Of a stretch of DNA of 64,000 nt, positions 21,896 through 34,900 are shown in pieces. The position numbers and the translations under genes are program-made. The notes under the pieces were generated by a model. That model ran no database searches. It saw nothing but the letters and a program-made list of their open reading frames with translations, and was not told where the DNA came from. The DNA is from Apostichopus japonicus (Eukaryota; Echinodermata; Holothuroidea; Aspidochirotida; Stichopodidae): the NCBI RefSeq assembly GCF_037975245.1, contig NC_092568.1:41219631-41283630 (forward strand), in the 5' to 3' direction. The stretch's first letter is position 1. Each line of letters begins with the position of its first letter.

Positions 21896-22724
21896 ACAGC
21901 TATCTGATTGAATGTTGGTTACTGCCAGTGCTAAAATTGTTTTGTTGTTTCAAGTGAGGCTGAGCCACCTTAGAGCCAACTAGAAACTGGTACTTGGCAC
22001 CTGATAGCTTTGTCCTGTCTTTAGTCTAAGGTCAGCTCTCGGCAGGTTACTCAAGAATATCCAGTTTTAGTTTACATTGAGTTATTAGGAAAGAATTCTG
22101 GTCGACACCTTCTCATTTTACTGCCAACTTTGTTTTTTTTTATTAACACATAGAAAAGGGAGGGGTCTTCTTTATGAATTATCAGTACAAGCATGGAGCT
22201 ATGCTATAAGTTAGTTGGATCACAGCAAGACATCAATGGTGAGTTTGAGTAATTAAAGTTCTATGGACACCTATGAACGACATTGTCCTTATCACTCAAA
22301 TAGGCATCATGAAATAAAGTCATGAAAAAAGCTGCAACTTCCATCAAAATCCATTGAAGATTGACCATTTTACAAGTCTTGAATTATTCATGAATAAACA
22401 TGAGATAATTATGTACATTGATGATGTAAAGGGAGTGATTGTGTAACTTTCTATTATGTTATTATTAATTTTTTACAACCTTTGTTTCATTGACACTGAA
22501 CACAGGTCAGTGTGGCCTTAGGCAATTTTTTGAAATATTTTATCGTCATCTTTGACAAGAGGACATTACATTGCTCAAATGATATATATATGTGGGCTTG
22601 TAATTAGGGGTTATCTTATTAAGGGCTAATATAAGAAATTTTGGACATTCCACTGCCTGAAAAGTGAACATGAAGGCTGTTTTTTTTTTGCTTTGGGTTT
22701 AAAAAGGTATATATACCATTCTGA
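21896..22724. other. Unannotated stretch
   Basis: No supportable feature seen. Confidence 0.5.
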
Positions 22725-23612
22725 TCATACTGCAGCATATCTACACATAATCGGATATCCCTTAATCTAATGACTAAGATATCTATGTGTTTACAACACA
22801 TACTGGGAACCCATACTGCAGCATATCTACACATAATTGGATATCCCTTAATCTAATGACTTAGAGATCATCTATATGTTTACAACACATACTGGGAACC
22901 CATACTGCAGCATATCTACACATAATCAGATATCCCTTAATCTAATGACTAAGGGATCATCTATGTGTTTACAACACATACTGGGAACTCAAACTGCAGC
23001 ATATCTACACATAATCAGATATCCCGTAATCTAATGACTAAGAGATCATATATATGTTTACAACACATACTGGGAACTCATACCGCAGCATTTCTACACA
23101 TAATCAGATATCCCTTAATCTAATGACTAAGGGATCATCTATGTGTTTACAACACATACTGGGAACTCAAACTGCAGCATATCTACACATAATCAGATAT
23201 CCCGTAATCTAATGACTAAGAGATCATATATATGTTTACAACACATACTGGGAACTCATACCGCAGCATTTCTACACATAATCAGATATCCCTTAATCTA
23301 ATGACTAAGGGATCATCTATGTGTTTACAACACATACTGGGAACTCAAACTGCAGCATATCTACACATAATCAGATATCCCTTAATCTAATGACTAAGAT
23401 ATCTATGTGTTTACAACACATACTGGGAACCCATACTGCAGCATATCTACACATAATCAGATATCCCTTAATCTAATGACTAAGATATCTATGTGTTTAC
23501 AACACATACTGGGAACTCAAACTGCAGCATATCTACACATAATCAGATATCCCTTAATCTAATGACTAAGAGATCATCTATGTGTTTACAACGCATACTG
23601 GGGAATCCCTGC
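22725..23612. repeat. Satellite-like array, 86-90 bp unit, about 10 copies
   Basis: Units begin CTGCAGCATATCTACACATA at 22730, 22816, 22905 and onward at the same spacing. Each also contains GATATCCCTTAATCTAATGA and TGTTTACAACACATACTGGG. A two-unit variant pair (ATCCCGTAATC followed by ACCGCAGCATTT) occurs twice at about 180-bp spacing, around 22990 and 23170. This points to a higher-order duplication inside the array. Confidence 0.92.
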
Positions 23613-24164
23613 CATTCCCGCAATCAACTGAGGGCACTGTCATATAAGTCCTTTCTATTTCAGCAGAACTTGACAGTTTTAGTCTCTTAAAATCAATGAG
23701 AATGCCTGTGAGGGATCTCTGACAGACAGACACATTGGAGCATAGTACCTGCACATTCCCTAATTTACACATAGTGTGATATATTTGAGCTAACATATGG
23801 TGTTTACTACTCCATAGCTAGAACATTTTAGCAATGAAATGTTGCCCACCAGCCCTTTGGCAACTCTACTACTCATAAATGTTTCAGTATTTTCAATCGC
23901 TCCGCTTGACTGAGTTTCAGCTTTGAGATCAGTCAGAATTGTATCCAAGTCTCAGAAATGGAAAACACTAGACTTATATCTGAGATTCGTATCATAATTA
24001 TTGACAATATTTTTAAACATATTTTCATAAGTAGCACATAGATTGGGATATGTTACAGCCCTATACAAAGTCTTTGGAGAACTATAAACAGGTTTGATCA
24101 CATGCACTTGGACCCAGAGCTGTATCTACAGGACTGTTAGGAAAAATATGCAGCGCCCTCTGCT
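23613..24164. other. Unannotated stretch
   Basis: No supportable feature seen between the array and its outlying unit. Confidence 0.5.
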
Positions 24165-24250
24165 GAGAACACTGCAGATCCCCATTGGATATCCCTCAAT
24201 CTACAGTCTAAGAGATGTATGTGGTTACAATAGATAATTGGGTATCCTTC
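24165..24250. repeat. Lone diverged unit of the 86-90 bp array
   Basis: TTGGATATCCCTCAATCTA, then AGTCTAAGAGAT, then TGTGGTTACAATAGATAATT align in order with one unit of the array that ends about 550 bp upstream. Confidence 0.55.
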
Positions 24251-25557
24251 AGTTTATTGTAGCTGTAAATGAATGAATGTTAGAAGAAAAACAACTGTTC
24301 CTTCTTCAGTTTATTGTCATAGCAAAGCCTGTGTTTTTTTAATATTTGTGTGTGTATGTGTTTGTCTTTATTTTTTAATTTGGTAACTGTTAGTAAAAAT
24401 TATCGAGATGGAAAGGTAACTAACTTCCAAAAAGAGCAACTTCAGAGAGGGTACAGTATCATTAAAATTGCAAACTTCATTGTGATGTATCAATACAATG
24501 TATTGTATTGTAATGATTGTAGTAGCCAACATTGGGCAAAATGCTACAATTTAATAAATTATTAAATTTTTAAAAATTGATTTGAGAAATTTTATCTTTG
24601 GATTGATGTTTGTTCTTACAACATGACCTTGCTGGTTTCTCACCAATGTAGCCACCTGCTGTTATCTTGAGTAACATTAAATATAATGTTCTGTTTTCTC
24701 TATTAACCAATCCAGCTGTGTCCTTTATACAACTTCCTGTATTAGAAGCAATACAGACAAAGAAGTAGTGAAAAAATTGCATTATTTCTACATTTCTACA
24801 AAACAGGAATCGCTTCTCATGTTAATGATATTAAAGTCTGGTTTAGTCATAACCAATTTCGTTAGCCTTCCATATTGGAAAGAATAGTTGTTATAACATG
24901 AGGATTTCCATTGCCAGCTCTTCTGTACCTTAAGCTCTTTTACATCCCTTTAAAAAAAAATCTCATTTTGAGAACATCTATGCTGTAGACTATATAATCA
25001 GAAATCGAACAAATGGTTTATTTGATTTCACAATATTAACTTAACATATCAAAGGGGTTGTTGATAAAGCTTTGTTTCAAATGGCAAGCATTTAGACTAG
25101 ATAGAAACTAGCATAAATCTGTCAATCAGTGCTCCGAGGATTGTTATCATTCAAGCGCTGGTCATAATAAGACAAAAGAAAGAAAAAAATAAAGATTGCA
25201 CACAGCATAACAAGTGATGCATTCTCCACATTGACTTACACTTGCTGAAGCAACTTTGTAGAGCGTTGCAACAAAATGTGAACTGGTGCCAACAGCACAA
25301 GATAAAATTTAGGTGGATTCATCGGATTGGACAGCAGTTTCCCAAACACTCTTAATGAAAAGAGAATTGTGCCAGAAACGGGGATGGGCCACCCTGTCCC
25401 TTACAGTAGATTATCCTCTTCTCGTCAGTAATTCAATTGTTTACAGGTGCGTATCTTACATTTCTGTCAAAATTTGTAAAGTTGATTGTATGCCTTGGAA
25501 TAGAATGTTTTTGTGTGATTGTTGTCATCCATGCAAATGATTTTGTTGTGTCTGTTC
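24251..25557. other. Unannotated stretch
   Basis: No supportable gene or element. Open frames are short and AT-rich. Confidence 0.45.
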
Positions 25558-25578
25558 TTCAGCACATGACAATGTGCA

Positions 25579-25672
25579 TTGATCAGTGTTAAAATGTGTA
25601 ATCAGTGTTATGACATCAGTGTTAACATGCATCAGATATAACAGTGTCTTAACATGATCAGTGTTAACATCT
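25579..25672. repeat. Cluster of ATCAGTGTTAACAT-like motifs
   Basis: Five loosely spaced copies of CAGTGTTAACAT or variants occur within 95 bp. Spacing is irregular, so this is a decayed short array at best. Confidence 0.5.
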
Positions 25673-25779
25673 TGAACATGCACCTATGGATCTATGTGTG
25701 TCTTGTTGCTATCTATCTGCAGAATCCTCTGTTAAACAGACTTGTATTACTTTCTCTGCTGATGAAACAAGAACAGAAA

Positions 25780-25781
<2 letters not shown>

Positions 25782-25840
<59 letters not shown>

Positions 25841-25872
25841 CTCGAAATAACTGAGATAGCTGTGATAACGCT

Positions 25873-25908
<36 letters not shown>

Positions 25909-25947
25909 CTCGAAATAACTGAGATAGCTGTGATAACGCTCAAAATA
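25782..25947. repeat. Duplicated module: (TA)n plus a 41-bp unique block
   Basis: A (TA)n tract (25782-25838) is followed by a 41-bp block that starts CGCTCGAAATAACTGAG (25839-25879). A second (TA)n tract and an identical copy of the block (25907-25947) follow. Identity of the two blocks indicates a recent duplication of the whole module. Confidence 0.9.
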
Positions 25948-28185
25948 TTTTAGTACTGATTTAACATTTTAAGCAATAAAGTTGGAAATGGAAGTATCCT
26001 TTTTTTCCCCTTTTTCTCTTTTGGATATATCTTACTTTCCAACACATGCCAACAGACATGTCTATATGGCATTGCTACAAAAACCTTCAAATAGTTTGAT
26101 ATAAACACTCCTACAGTTATTCCTATTGTTTACCTTTATCATCAAATAGTCTTTTACTTTGTTTTCAGAAGTAGTTTTTTCTCTATACATACTGCTTCTA
26201 ATTAATTTTGTTCCTTAAGTCTTACCTGCACTTACCAGAAGCAAGCCTGGTGAACCATATCAAAAGACAAAAAAGTACCCTGCTAGTGTTCCTTTACTGC
26301 CCGGTCATTGGTTCCTCTTCTCATCTTCACATAATCACCATATTTAAGTTTAAGTACAGAATTAACAACAGCAGACCTAACCTAGAAATCTCCCCCCCCC
26401 CCCCCTCCATCCTGACATTCAATACTCTTAAATGCAATTTGGCTTCTTATTTTCTTTTTACTTGAGAGTCTAGAAATGGTTACACTACCAACCAGCACAC
26501 ATGCTACACATAACGATTAATATCAAAGACAGCTTAAAATATATATCCATATTTATAGTGACTATTGAAATTCCCTCCCATCGTTTCACTCTGATGAATA
26601 TTTATGAAGTTATGCCCATTAACAATGGAGGCACACGCTTCATTTTCTGTCTGTTTCTATTTTCCTGCACTCTTGTCCCTCTCTCTGACTGACTGATTGG
26701 GGTTTTCTTTCTGTACACACAAGCTGTATGACTACTACTACACTCATTGGCTCAGCATTGCTTCTACATAGAAGATAACACTGCAGACCTGCGTGTTCTG
26801 TACTACCGCCAATGCAGCATCGCTGGCTACGGTGTTTCCAGCCAGGCAACAAGCAATACAACAAGCAGCTGTGGTTAAGTTGCATTGACTGTGACCTCAT
26901 ATGAACTCAACTCAAAATAGGCCAAACCTTGAGACCATTGTTAGCATGTTTTGAGCTTGGTAATTGGTCGTGACATTCATAGTAGACCTCTGCATTAGTG
27001 GAAGGGTGGGTTACGGCAAAAGATTTAATGACACAAACTGTGTACACAGTCTACCAAAACCCATACGTAGAGAGAAAAAAAAAGGTAAAGAGAAGAACTT
27101 ACTACTGCATGAAAAGCTGAGGAGCTAGTGAACTATCTAATTCTTCCATCTGTGTTTATTGTATGTGCTAGTAGTGTAATTGAGAGATGTGTAGCTGCAG
27201 CAACCGATACAGTCGGTCATGATGTTACTTGCAGGCAGTAGTTGCTGAAATTAGTTGTAGTCTACGGGCAGACTGCTGGTTCAACTTGTGTTGCTGCAAG
27301 ATACCACAGATTGGGCATGAAGGGTTTTTAAAAGATCCTGGATTACCTGTAACTTATACAGCGTATGTCGACCAGCTAAAATCTCAAACTTCCCAGTGAT
27401 ACAGCTATAACCAACCATATCCTGGACACATTTATGGATAACATGACTTGAAAAACTTGTTCAATCTTTTTGAATAACTGAGATTATTGCTCGCACTTAC
27501 TGTACTTGTTGGATTTAATTTGTCTGGAGTCTTTTTCTGGAGGATGGATAATTCTTCCTATATGACAAGAGAGTTTATTTATGATACATGATAAATTTCT
27601 GGATTGCTACTCTCGTAAATTATTCCATGTGTGGAAAGATTTAATGACGTGTTCTTGATAATCTGTTTATATGGTTCGGATTTTATTTTCAAGTTTGTTA
27701 GTTAGTCGTAGAAGTTTGAATTCACGATACCTCTAACCGGTCCTGCTAGCTGATACGGGGAGCAAATATTTAATCCCAGAAGAGTGGAAATAAAATTTGT
27801 GAGATACATTCTGCATGGTGAAAAATCCTAGGATTTTCTCAATTTTCATGCGACCTATGAAAGTTGTTGGAGACTGCTATTTTATTTTGTTACAGTGGTA
27901 TGATACGGATGGATAGTCCTACCTGGAAATATTACATCTTTTTTGTGACCTGAAGTCTTCAGTGGAAGCAATTTTATGTTTATTTATTTCACAAGGATTC
28001 TTTTTTCATGATTTTAGTTTGCATTGACTGTCTCAATTCAGTCGACAAACTACAGATGCACAATAACTGAATAATCTGTAGTAATTAAGTGTGGGGTAGG
28101 TAATTAGTAGACATCTATCTTAGTGTTAATAGAGATAGGAATTTAACTATACAAGGATCAATACAAATTAACAGAGGCACAGACA
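25948..28185. other. Upstream region of the 28.2-kb exon, no gene resolved
   Basis: No coding exon is supported. It should hold the promoter and 5' UTR of the gene that starts at 28186, but no core promoter element can be assigned with confidence. An in-frame TAA at 28144-28146 shows the reading frame does not extend far upstream of the proposed start. C-runs lie at 26391-26406. Confidence 0.45.
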
Positions 28186-28322
28186 ATGCCTACTGATGTT
28201 CTCTCGACTCCTGAGGGGAGCTGTGGTAGTGGGGAAATGCCACTCTCACCCATGGATGACACCAGTAAGTCACCCATAGCGTCAGCACCACCTCCACCGG
28301 TTCCTCCTACTAAACGGACCAG
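28186..28322 (+). CDS. First coding exon of an unrecognised spliced gene
   Basis: The ATG at 28186 has A at -3 and an in-frame stop 40 nt upstream, then opens a 45-codon frame that ends at a good donor, AG|GTAAGC (28322/28323). The peptide is Ser/Pro/Thr-rich and looks like the disordered N-terminus of a regulatory protein: MPTDVLSTPEGS, then LSPMDDTSKSP, then APPPPVPP, and a basic PTKRT end. The exon ends in phase 2 and joins in frame to the 51-nt exon at 62090, giving TKRTRYNESL across the junction. The proline run could bind SH3 or WW domains and the basic end could be a nuclear signal, both inferred from composition. I do not recognise the family. Confidence 0.65.
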
Positions 28323-29767
28323 GTAAGCCCTCTAGAGTTACCCGTAATCTTGTAGAATACAGATATCTCGACATATCTGAGGCTATATTAACACAGCCTG
28401 ATGCCTAAACGTTTGATTCGTCTTCTGCAAGGGTATCCTGTACCGTGTGGATACCGTCATCAAGCTCAGAACAAAGTTGCGACCATGCAGGCGCTTTTTC
28501 TGTCTTGGTCTAAGAATAATTATTACAAAGTCTGTATAATAATGTCTGCGTAATAACATTATGATGCACCTTCTAGTGTAGTTTGTTGATAATGTCAGTT
28601 TTTTACAGCTTGGGGTCAGTTGTCCTTTTATTATAACTTTAAAGCTCAAAGTTGATATACTGATACATCAAGTACTAATGCCTTGACTGAAAAAGTTTGT
28701 ACACTAGCTGTGCATAATTGTTGTTGTTGCAAAATTCCACCATTCTTATGAGTGAAATCAATTCATTTGTATACTCATTGACTAATGGACTGAGATTCAA
28801 CTGCAGCGCACTACTTTGTCTTGTGTTTTCTACCCTCAACCATCTCGGTATATTCATCAAGTGTTCTGAGAAATCCGCATCTCTAATCAATTAGTTGATG
28901 CAATACAAACTATTATCTCAGTTTTACCTCAAGGCTAATTAATGTGTTCCCACAATACCAACCCTCTACAAGCACCTATCGTACCTGCTTTAATCAGTAC
29001 CCACAAATTAACAGTGAGCTGTCTTCCACAAATCAAGTTTTCTCCCTGAATTGCTGGTCACAGTAACCAAAGTTAGTTTGCCAGCTTATTGATACATTGT
29101 GGTAGGGTAGCAGTTGTAGTTACAAACGTTACGCAATATGCATGTAAAGGTTTATGGTTTGTCCTCGTTTTTATTCAGGATCATAGGCTGCATATATGTA
29201 CAAACCAGATTGAGCCTGGTACTTGCTTCTATCACCGGTCTCACTAGTGATAGACATGGACTAGTTAAATTTGTCATGTCCAGTAAGACATGATGACTCA
29301 TAGTATGGTATAGATTACTAATGAAATGTAAAACATGGCCCAGCTTTGTATTGAAGCTAGAGGGACCACTGTTATAAGTAGTGAGTAGGAAACAATTAAA
29401 CAGTATATACTTACAAATCTGAAATCACAGGGACTATGAGATTGTAAACAAGGTAACTGCTGAACATTTATGTTGCATTTTGGTTTTAGTATTTGTTCAT
29501 CTGTTTGAAACAACCAACATAAGAAAGAGTATCAGGTTGGTTGTAGGTTGGCAGACAGTATGTAGTGAAAGAGAAGATAGGATTAAGGTTAAAAATAGGA
29601 CACAGAAACAGGATTTTGTACTCTCTCTCTCTCTCTTTCTGTGTGACTTTTCTGAACAGATCTTGACATGTAGATACTGTATTTTAAGCAATTTAAGTGT
29701 CCTTGAAGTTTCTATCTGCAAGTATATATATATGCATACCTGTCCAGCATCTCTGGTTGTCTTAACT
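28323..29767 (+). other. Start of the proposed long first intron
   Basis: GTAAGC opens the intron at 28323. No exon, RNA or array is visible up to the 79-bp repeat. Confidence 0.45.
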
Positions 29768-30003
29768 GTGTATCTACCAGTCAGGCACCGTATGTTATAT
29801 TATCCAGACAATGTTGGTACCAGTCGAAAACTCTATGTGACTAATAGTGTATCTACCAGTCAGGCACCGTATGTTATATTATCCTGACAATGTTGGTACC
29901 AGTCGAAAACTCTATGTGACTAATAGTGTATCTATCAGTCAGGCACCCTATGTTATTATCCTGACAATGTTGGTACCAGTCGAAAACTCTATGTGACTAA
30001 TAT
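29768..30003. repeat. Tandem repeat, 79-bp unit, 3 copies
   Basis: Units begin GTGTATCTACCAGTCAGGCA (third copy GTGTATCTATCAG) at 29768, 29847 and 29926. They contain TTGGTACCAGTCGAAAACTC. Confidence 0.92.
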
Positions 30004-30084
30004 GTTTCTGCCAGTCATTCAACTCTGATGACTAGTAATCAGTATCTACCAGTCTGGCAATTTTTTGCTCATAGTGTAATTTCT

Positions 30085-30900
30085 AGTCAGGCAGCTCTAT
30101 AAGGCTCACTATTTGTCTGCCAGTCGGGTAGCTTTGCTAGGCTCACCGTTCGTCTACAAGTCAAGCAGCTCTATTAGGGTCACTATTTGTCTGTCATTTG
30201 GGTATAGCTTTGTTAGGCTCACTATTTGTCTGCCAGTCGAGTAGCTTTGTTGGACTCACTATTTGTCTGCGAGTCGGGTAGCTTTGCTAGGCTCACCGTT
30301 CGTCTACAAGTCAAGCAGCTCTATTAGGGTCACTATTTGTCTGTCATTTGGGTATAGCTTTGTTAGGCTCACTATTTGTCTGCCAGTCGGGTAGCTTTGC
30401 TAAGCTCACCGTTCGTCTACAAGTCAAGCAGCTCTATTAGGGTCACTATTTGTCTGTCATTCAGGTATAAGCTTTGTTAGGCTCACTATTTGTCTGCCAG
30501 TCGAATAGCTTTGTTAGACTCACTATTTGTCTGCCAGTCGGGTAGCTTTGCTAGGCTCATCGTTCGTCTACAAGTCAAGCAGCTCTATTAGGGTCACTTT
30601 TTGTCTGTCATTCGGGTATAGCTTTGTTAGGCTCACTATTTGTCTGCCAGTCGAGTAGCTTTGTTGGACTCACTATTTGTCTGCCAGTCGGGTAGCTTTG
30701 CTAGGCTCACCGTTCGTCTACAAGTCAAGCAGCTCTATTAGGGTCACTATTTGTCTGTCATTCAGGTATAGCTTTGTTAGGCTCACTATTTGTCTGCCAT
30801 TCGGGTAGCTCTTTTTGGCTCATTATTTGTTTATCAGTCGAGTAGCTTTGCTAGGCTCACTTTGTGTCTGCCATCAAGTATAACTTTGCTAGGCTCACTT
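30085..30900. repeat. Compound minisatellite, about 36-bp base unit, with higher-order repeats
   Basis: The base unit is about TTTGTCTGCCAGTCGGGTAG plus CTTTGCTAGGCTCAC. Sub-types differ as CGTTCGTCTACAAGTCAAGC, TTTGTCTGTCATTTGGGTAT and TTTGTCTGCCAGTCGAGTAG. These sub-types recur in a fixed order around 30130, 30280, 30400, 30540 and 30700, so groups of three to five units were copied together. CAGTC and CTGCCAGTC are shared with the 79-bp repeat just upstream, which suggests a common origin. Confidence 0.85.
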
Positions 30901-31791
30901 TCTATACAAGCAAAATTTGTTGAAAATCTAAAATCCACTTAGGTACCACCAACAACAATTTTTATTTGTGTTATTATTGCACAAGTGGGCACACATTTGT
31001 GTTGCCAGCAATAACCATTAAATTAAGCCTAAAATTGTTTAATGCTTTAATGGTTAAGTGAAGATCAATATTGAGAGAGCAGTGTGGTTTGAGATCTCCA
31101 GTAAACTATAAATTAATTTTGACTTCTGTATACTTTATTAAGGTCACAGAGAACATAGAGAATTGCTAAACTCTTTTGAGTTCCAAGAATAGTGACATCA
31201 TCAATAATTGACAGGAAATGTATACAGGTTGTTCTTATTGTTCAAATGGTTGATCCCTTTAGTTAATTCGTAGCAATTCTACTATACTACCTTTTGGTCT
31301 AAATTGTTGCAATGTGTTAGAACAGACAACTTACATTTATATGCAGGTGCCTTGAATAACAGGAACGAGTATTGAGTGGCTTCATGGATATTCATGTGGC
31401 TGCATGAACATTTATTGATGAGATCATTGTGGTATAAATTTGCTAACAATAGAACCAATATGTTAATCTACATTAAAGGGAAAGTAACACTTTGACATGC
31501 TAGCAATGGTTAAATGATATACTTCAGCAGTGTCACATATATAGGCCTGTTACACTTTCTCTATACTGGTTACTAACATAGTGTTGATTGTCAGTAAGAA
31601 GTTATCTTTTCAGTGCTGGTTAAATGATAGTCCGACAGAGTTTCATACTATATGTTTCAAACAATTGCTATTAAAATTGTGAATTTTCAGTTTGCAGTCC
31701 AATTTGCATGGGGGCATGACTAAAAATCTAGTAGCCAAAACACAGACTTTCACTTACTACTATTATCCTTCAATGTTAAAGTCTCCATATA
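30901..31791. other. Unannotated intronic stretch
   Basis: No supportable feature seen. Confidence 0.45.
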
Positions 31792-31834
31792 CTTGTAGCA
31801 AGGAGTTGTTTCCATAACAACTCCCTGCTTGTAG
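31792..31834. mobile_element. Ultrashort palindromic insertion, locus 3 (29 bp, 7-bp target duplication)
   Basis: The insert 31799-31827 has arm CAAGGAGTTGT, loop TTCCATA and arm ACAACTCCCTG. The only unpaired arm position is the third, the same as at locus 2. CTTGTAG flanks it flush on both sides (31792-31798, 31828-31834). Confidence 0.7.
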
Positions 31835-31966
31835 TATAGTACAAAACTAGAACATCAATAGTTTCTAAGGTTAGGCAAGTATATGGTGCTATGTCACAGA
31901 AATCATGGAAATGCATCTAATTTACAAAGAACATCAGAGAGAATGCCGCTGCCTGGCTATGAAGAT

Positions 31967-34900
31967 AGCTTGGCTTCTGATACATTAGGGTTCCTGTAGT
32001 ACTAGGGCTATACTAGCTAGCTTGGTTTTTGTAACATTAGGGCTCCTGTAGTACTAGGGCTATACTAGCTAGCTTGGTTTTTGTAACATTAGGGCTCATG
32101 TAGTACTAGGGCTATACTAGCTAGCTTGGTTTTTGTAACATTAGGGCTCCCGTAGTACTAGGGCTATACTAGCTAGCTTGGTTTTTGTAACATTAGGGCT
32201 CATGTAGTACTAGGGCTATACTAGCTAGCTTGGTTTTTGTAACATTAAGGCTCCTGTAGTACTAGGGCTATACTAGCTAGCTTGGTTTTTGTAACATTAG
32301 GGCTCCTGTAGTACTAGGGCTATACTAGCTAGCTTGGTTTTTGTAACATTAGGGCTCATGTAGTACTAGGGCTATACTAGCTAGCTTGGTTTTTGTAACA
32401 TTAGGGCTCCTGTAGTACTAGGGCTATACTAGCTAGCTTGGTTTTTGTAACATTAGGGCTCATGTAGTACTAGGGCTATACTAGCTAGCTTGGTTTTTGT
32501 AACATTAAGGCTCCTGTAGTACTAGGGCTATACTAGCTAGCTTGGTTTTTGTAACATTAAGGCTCCTGTAGTACTAGGGCTATACTAGCTAGCTTGGTTT
32601 TTGTAACATTAGGGCTCATGTAGTACTAGGGCTATACTAGCTAGCTTGGTTTTTGTAACATTAGGGCTCATGTAGTACTAGGGCTATACTAGCTAGCTTG
32701 GTTTTTGTAACATTAAGGCTCCTGTAGTACTAGGGCTATACTAGCTAGCTTGGTTTTTGTAACATTAGGGCTCATGTAGTACTAGGGCTATACTAGCTAG
32801 CTTGGTTTTTGTAACATTAAGGCTCCTGTAGTACTAGGGCTATACTAGCTAGCTTGGATTCTGTAACATTTGGGCTCATGTAGTACTAGGGCTATACTAG
32901 CTAGCTTGGTTTTTGTAACATTAGGGCTCATGTAGTACTAGGGCTATACTAGCTAGCTTGGTTTTTGTAACATTAAGGCTCCTGTAGTACTAGGGCTATA
33001 CTAGCTAGCTTGGATTCTGTAACATTTGGGCTCATGTAGTACTAGGGCTATACTAGCTAGCTTGGTTTTTGTAACATTAGGGCTCATGTAGTACTAGGGC
33101 TATACTAGCTAGCTTGGATTCTGTAACATTAGGGCTCCTGTAGTACTAGGGCTATACTAGCTAGCTTGGTTTTTGTAACATTAGGGCTCATGTAGTACTA
33201 GGGCTATACTAGCTAGCTTGGATTCTGTAACATTTGGGCTCATGTAGTACTAGGGCTATACTAGCTAGCTTGGTTTTTGTAACATTAGGGCTCATGTAGT
33301 ACTAGGGCTATACTAGCTAGCTTGGTTTTTGTAACATTAAGGCTCCTGTAGTACTAGGGCTATACTAGCTAGCTTGGATTCTGTAACATTTGGGCTCATG
33401 TAGTACTAGGGCTATACTAGCTAGCTTGGTTTTTGTAACATTAGGGCTCATGTAGTACTAGGGCTATACTAGCTAGCTTGGTTTTTGTAACATTAAGGCT
33501 CCTGTAGTACTAGGGCTATACTAGCTAGCTTGGATTCTGTAACATTTGGGCTCATGTAGTACTAGGGCTATACTAGCTAGCTTGGTTTTTGTAACATTAG
33601 GGCTCATGTAGTACTAGGGCTATACTAGCTAGCTTGGTTTTTGTAACATTAAGGCTCCTGTAGTACTAGGGCTATACTAGCTAGCTTGGATTCTGTAACA
33701 TTTGGGCTCATGTAGTACTAGGGCTATACTAGCTAGCTTGGTTTTTGTAACATTAGGGCTCATGTAGTACTAGGGCTATACTAGCTAGCTTGGTTTTTGT
33801 AACATTAGGGCTCATGTAGTACTAGGGCTATACTAGCTAGCTTGGTTTTTGTAACATTAGGGCTCATGTAGTACTAGGGCTATACTAGCTAGCTTGGTTT
33901 TTGTAACATTAAGGCTCCTGTAGTACTAGGGCTATACTAGCTAGCTTGGCTGAACACTGTAACATTAGAGCTCCTGTAGTACTAGGGCTATACTAGCTAG
34001 CTTGGTTTTTGTAACATTAGGGCTCATGTAGTACTAGGGCTATACTAGCTAGCTTGGTTTTTGTAACATTAGGGCTCATGTAGTACTAGGGCTATACTAG
34101 CTAGCTTGGCTGAACACTGTAACATTAGAGCTCCTGTAGTACTAGGGCTATACTAGCTAGCTTTGCTTCTGTAACATTAAGGCTCCTGTAGTACTAGGGC
34201 TATACTAGCTAGCTTGGCTGAACACTGTAACATTAGAGCTCCTGTAGTACTAGGGCTATACTAGCTAGCTTGGCTTCTGTAACATTAAGGCTCATGTAGT
34301 ACTAGGGCTATACTAGCTAGCTTGGTTTTTGTAACATTAGGGCTCATGTAGTACTAGGGCTATACTAGCTAGCTTGGCTTCTGTAACATTAAGGCTCCTG
34401 TAGTACTAGGGCTATACTAGCTAGCTTGGCTTCTGTAACATTAAGGCTCCTGTAGTACTAGGGCTATACTAGCTAGCTTGGCTGAACACTGTAACATTAG
34501 AGCTCCTGTAGTACTAGGGCTATACTAGCTAGCTTGGCTTCTGTAACATTAAGGCTCATGTAGTACTAGGGCTATACTAGCTAGCTTGGTTTTTGTAACA
34601 TTAAGGCTCCTGTAGTACTAGGGCTATACTAGCTAGCTTGGCTTCTGTAACATTAAGGCTCCTGTAGTACTAGGGCTATACTAGCTAGCTTGGCTGAACA
34701 CTGTAACATTAGAGCTCCTGTAGTACTAGGGCTATACTAGCTAGCTTGGCTTCTGTAACATTAAGGCTCATGTAGTACTAGGGCTATACTAGCTAGCTTG
34801 GTTTTTGTAACATTAAGGCTCCTGTAGTACTAGGGCTATACTAGCTAGCTTGGCTTCTGTAACATTAAGGCTCATGTAGTACTAGGGCTATACTAGCTAG

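Noticed and set aside
22725-23612. CRISPR-like regular repeats
   Set aside because: Units are contiguous with no unique spacers, and the DNA is plainly eukaryotic.
29221-29265. TCTATCAC / GTGATAGA hairpin as a further palindromic insertion
   Set aside because: It has an 11-nt loop, lacks CANGGAG ends and has no flush 7-bp direct repeats.
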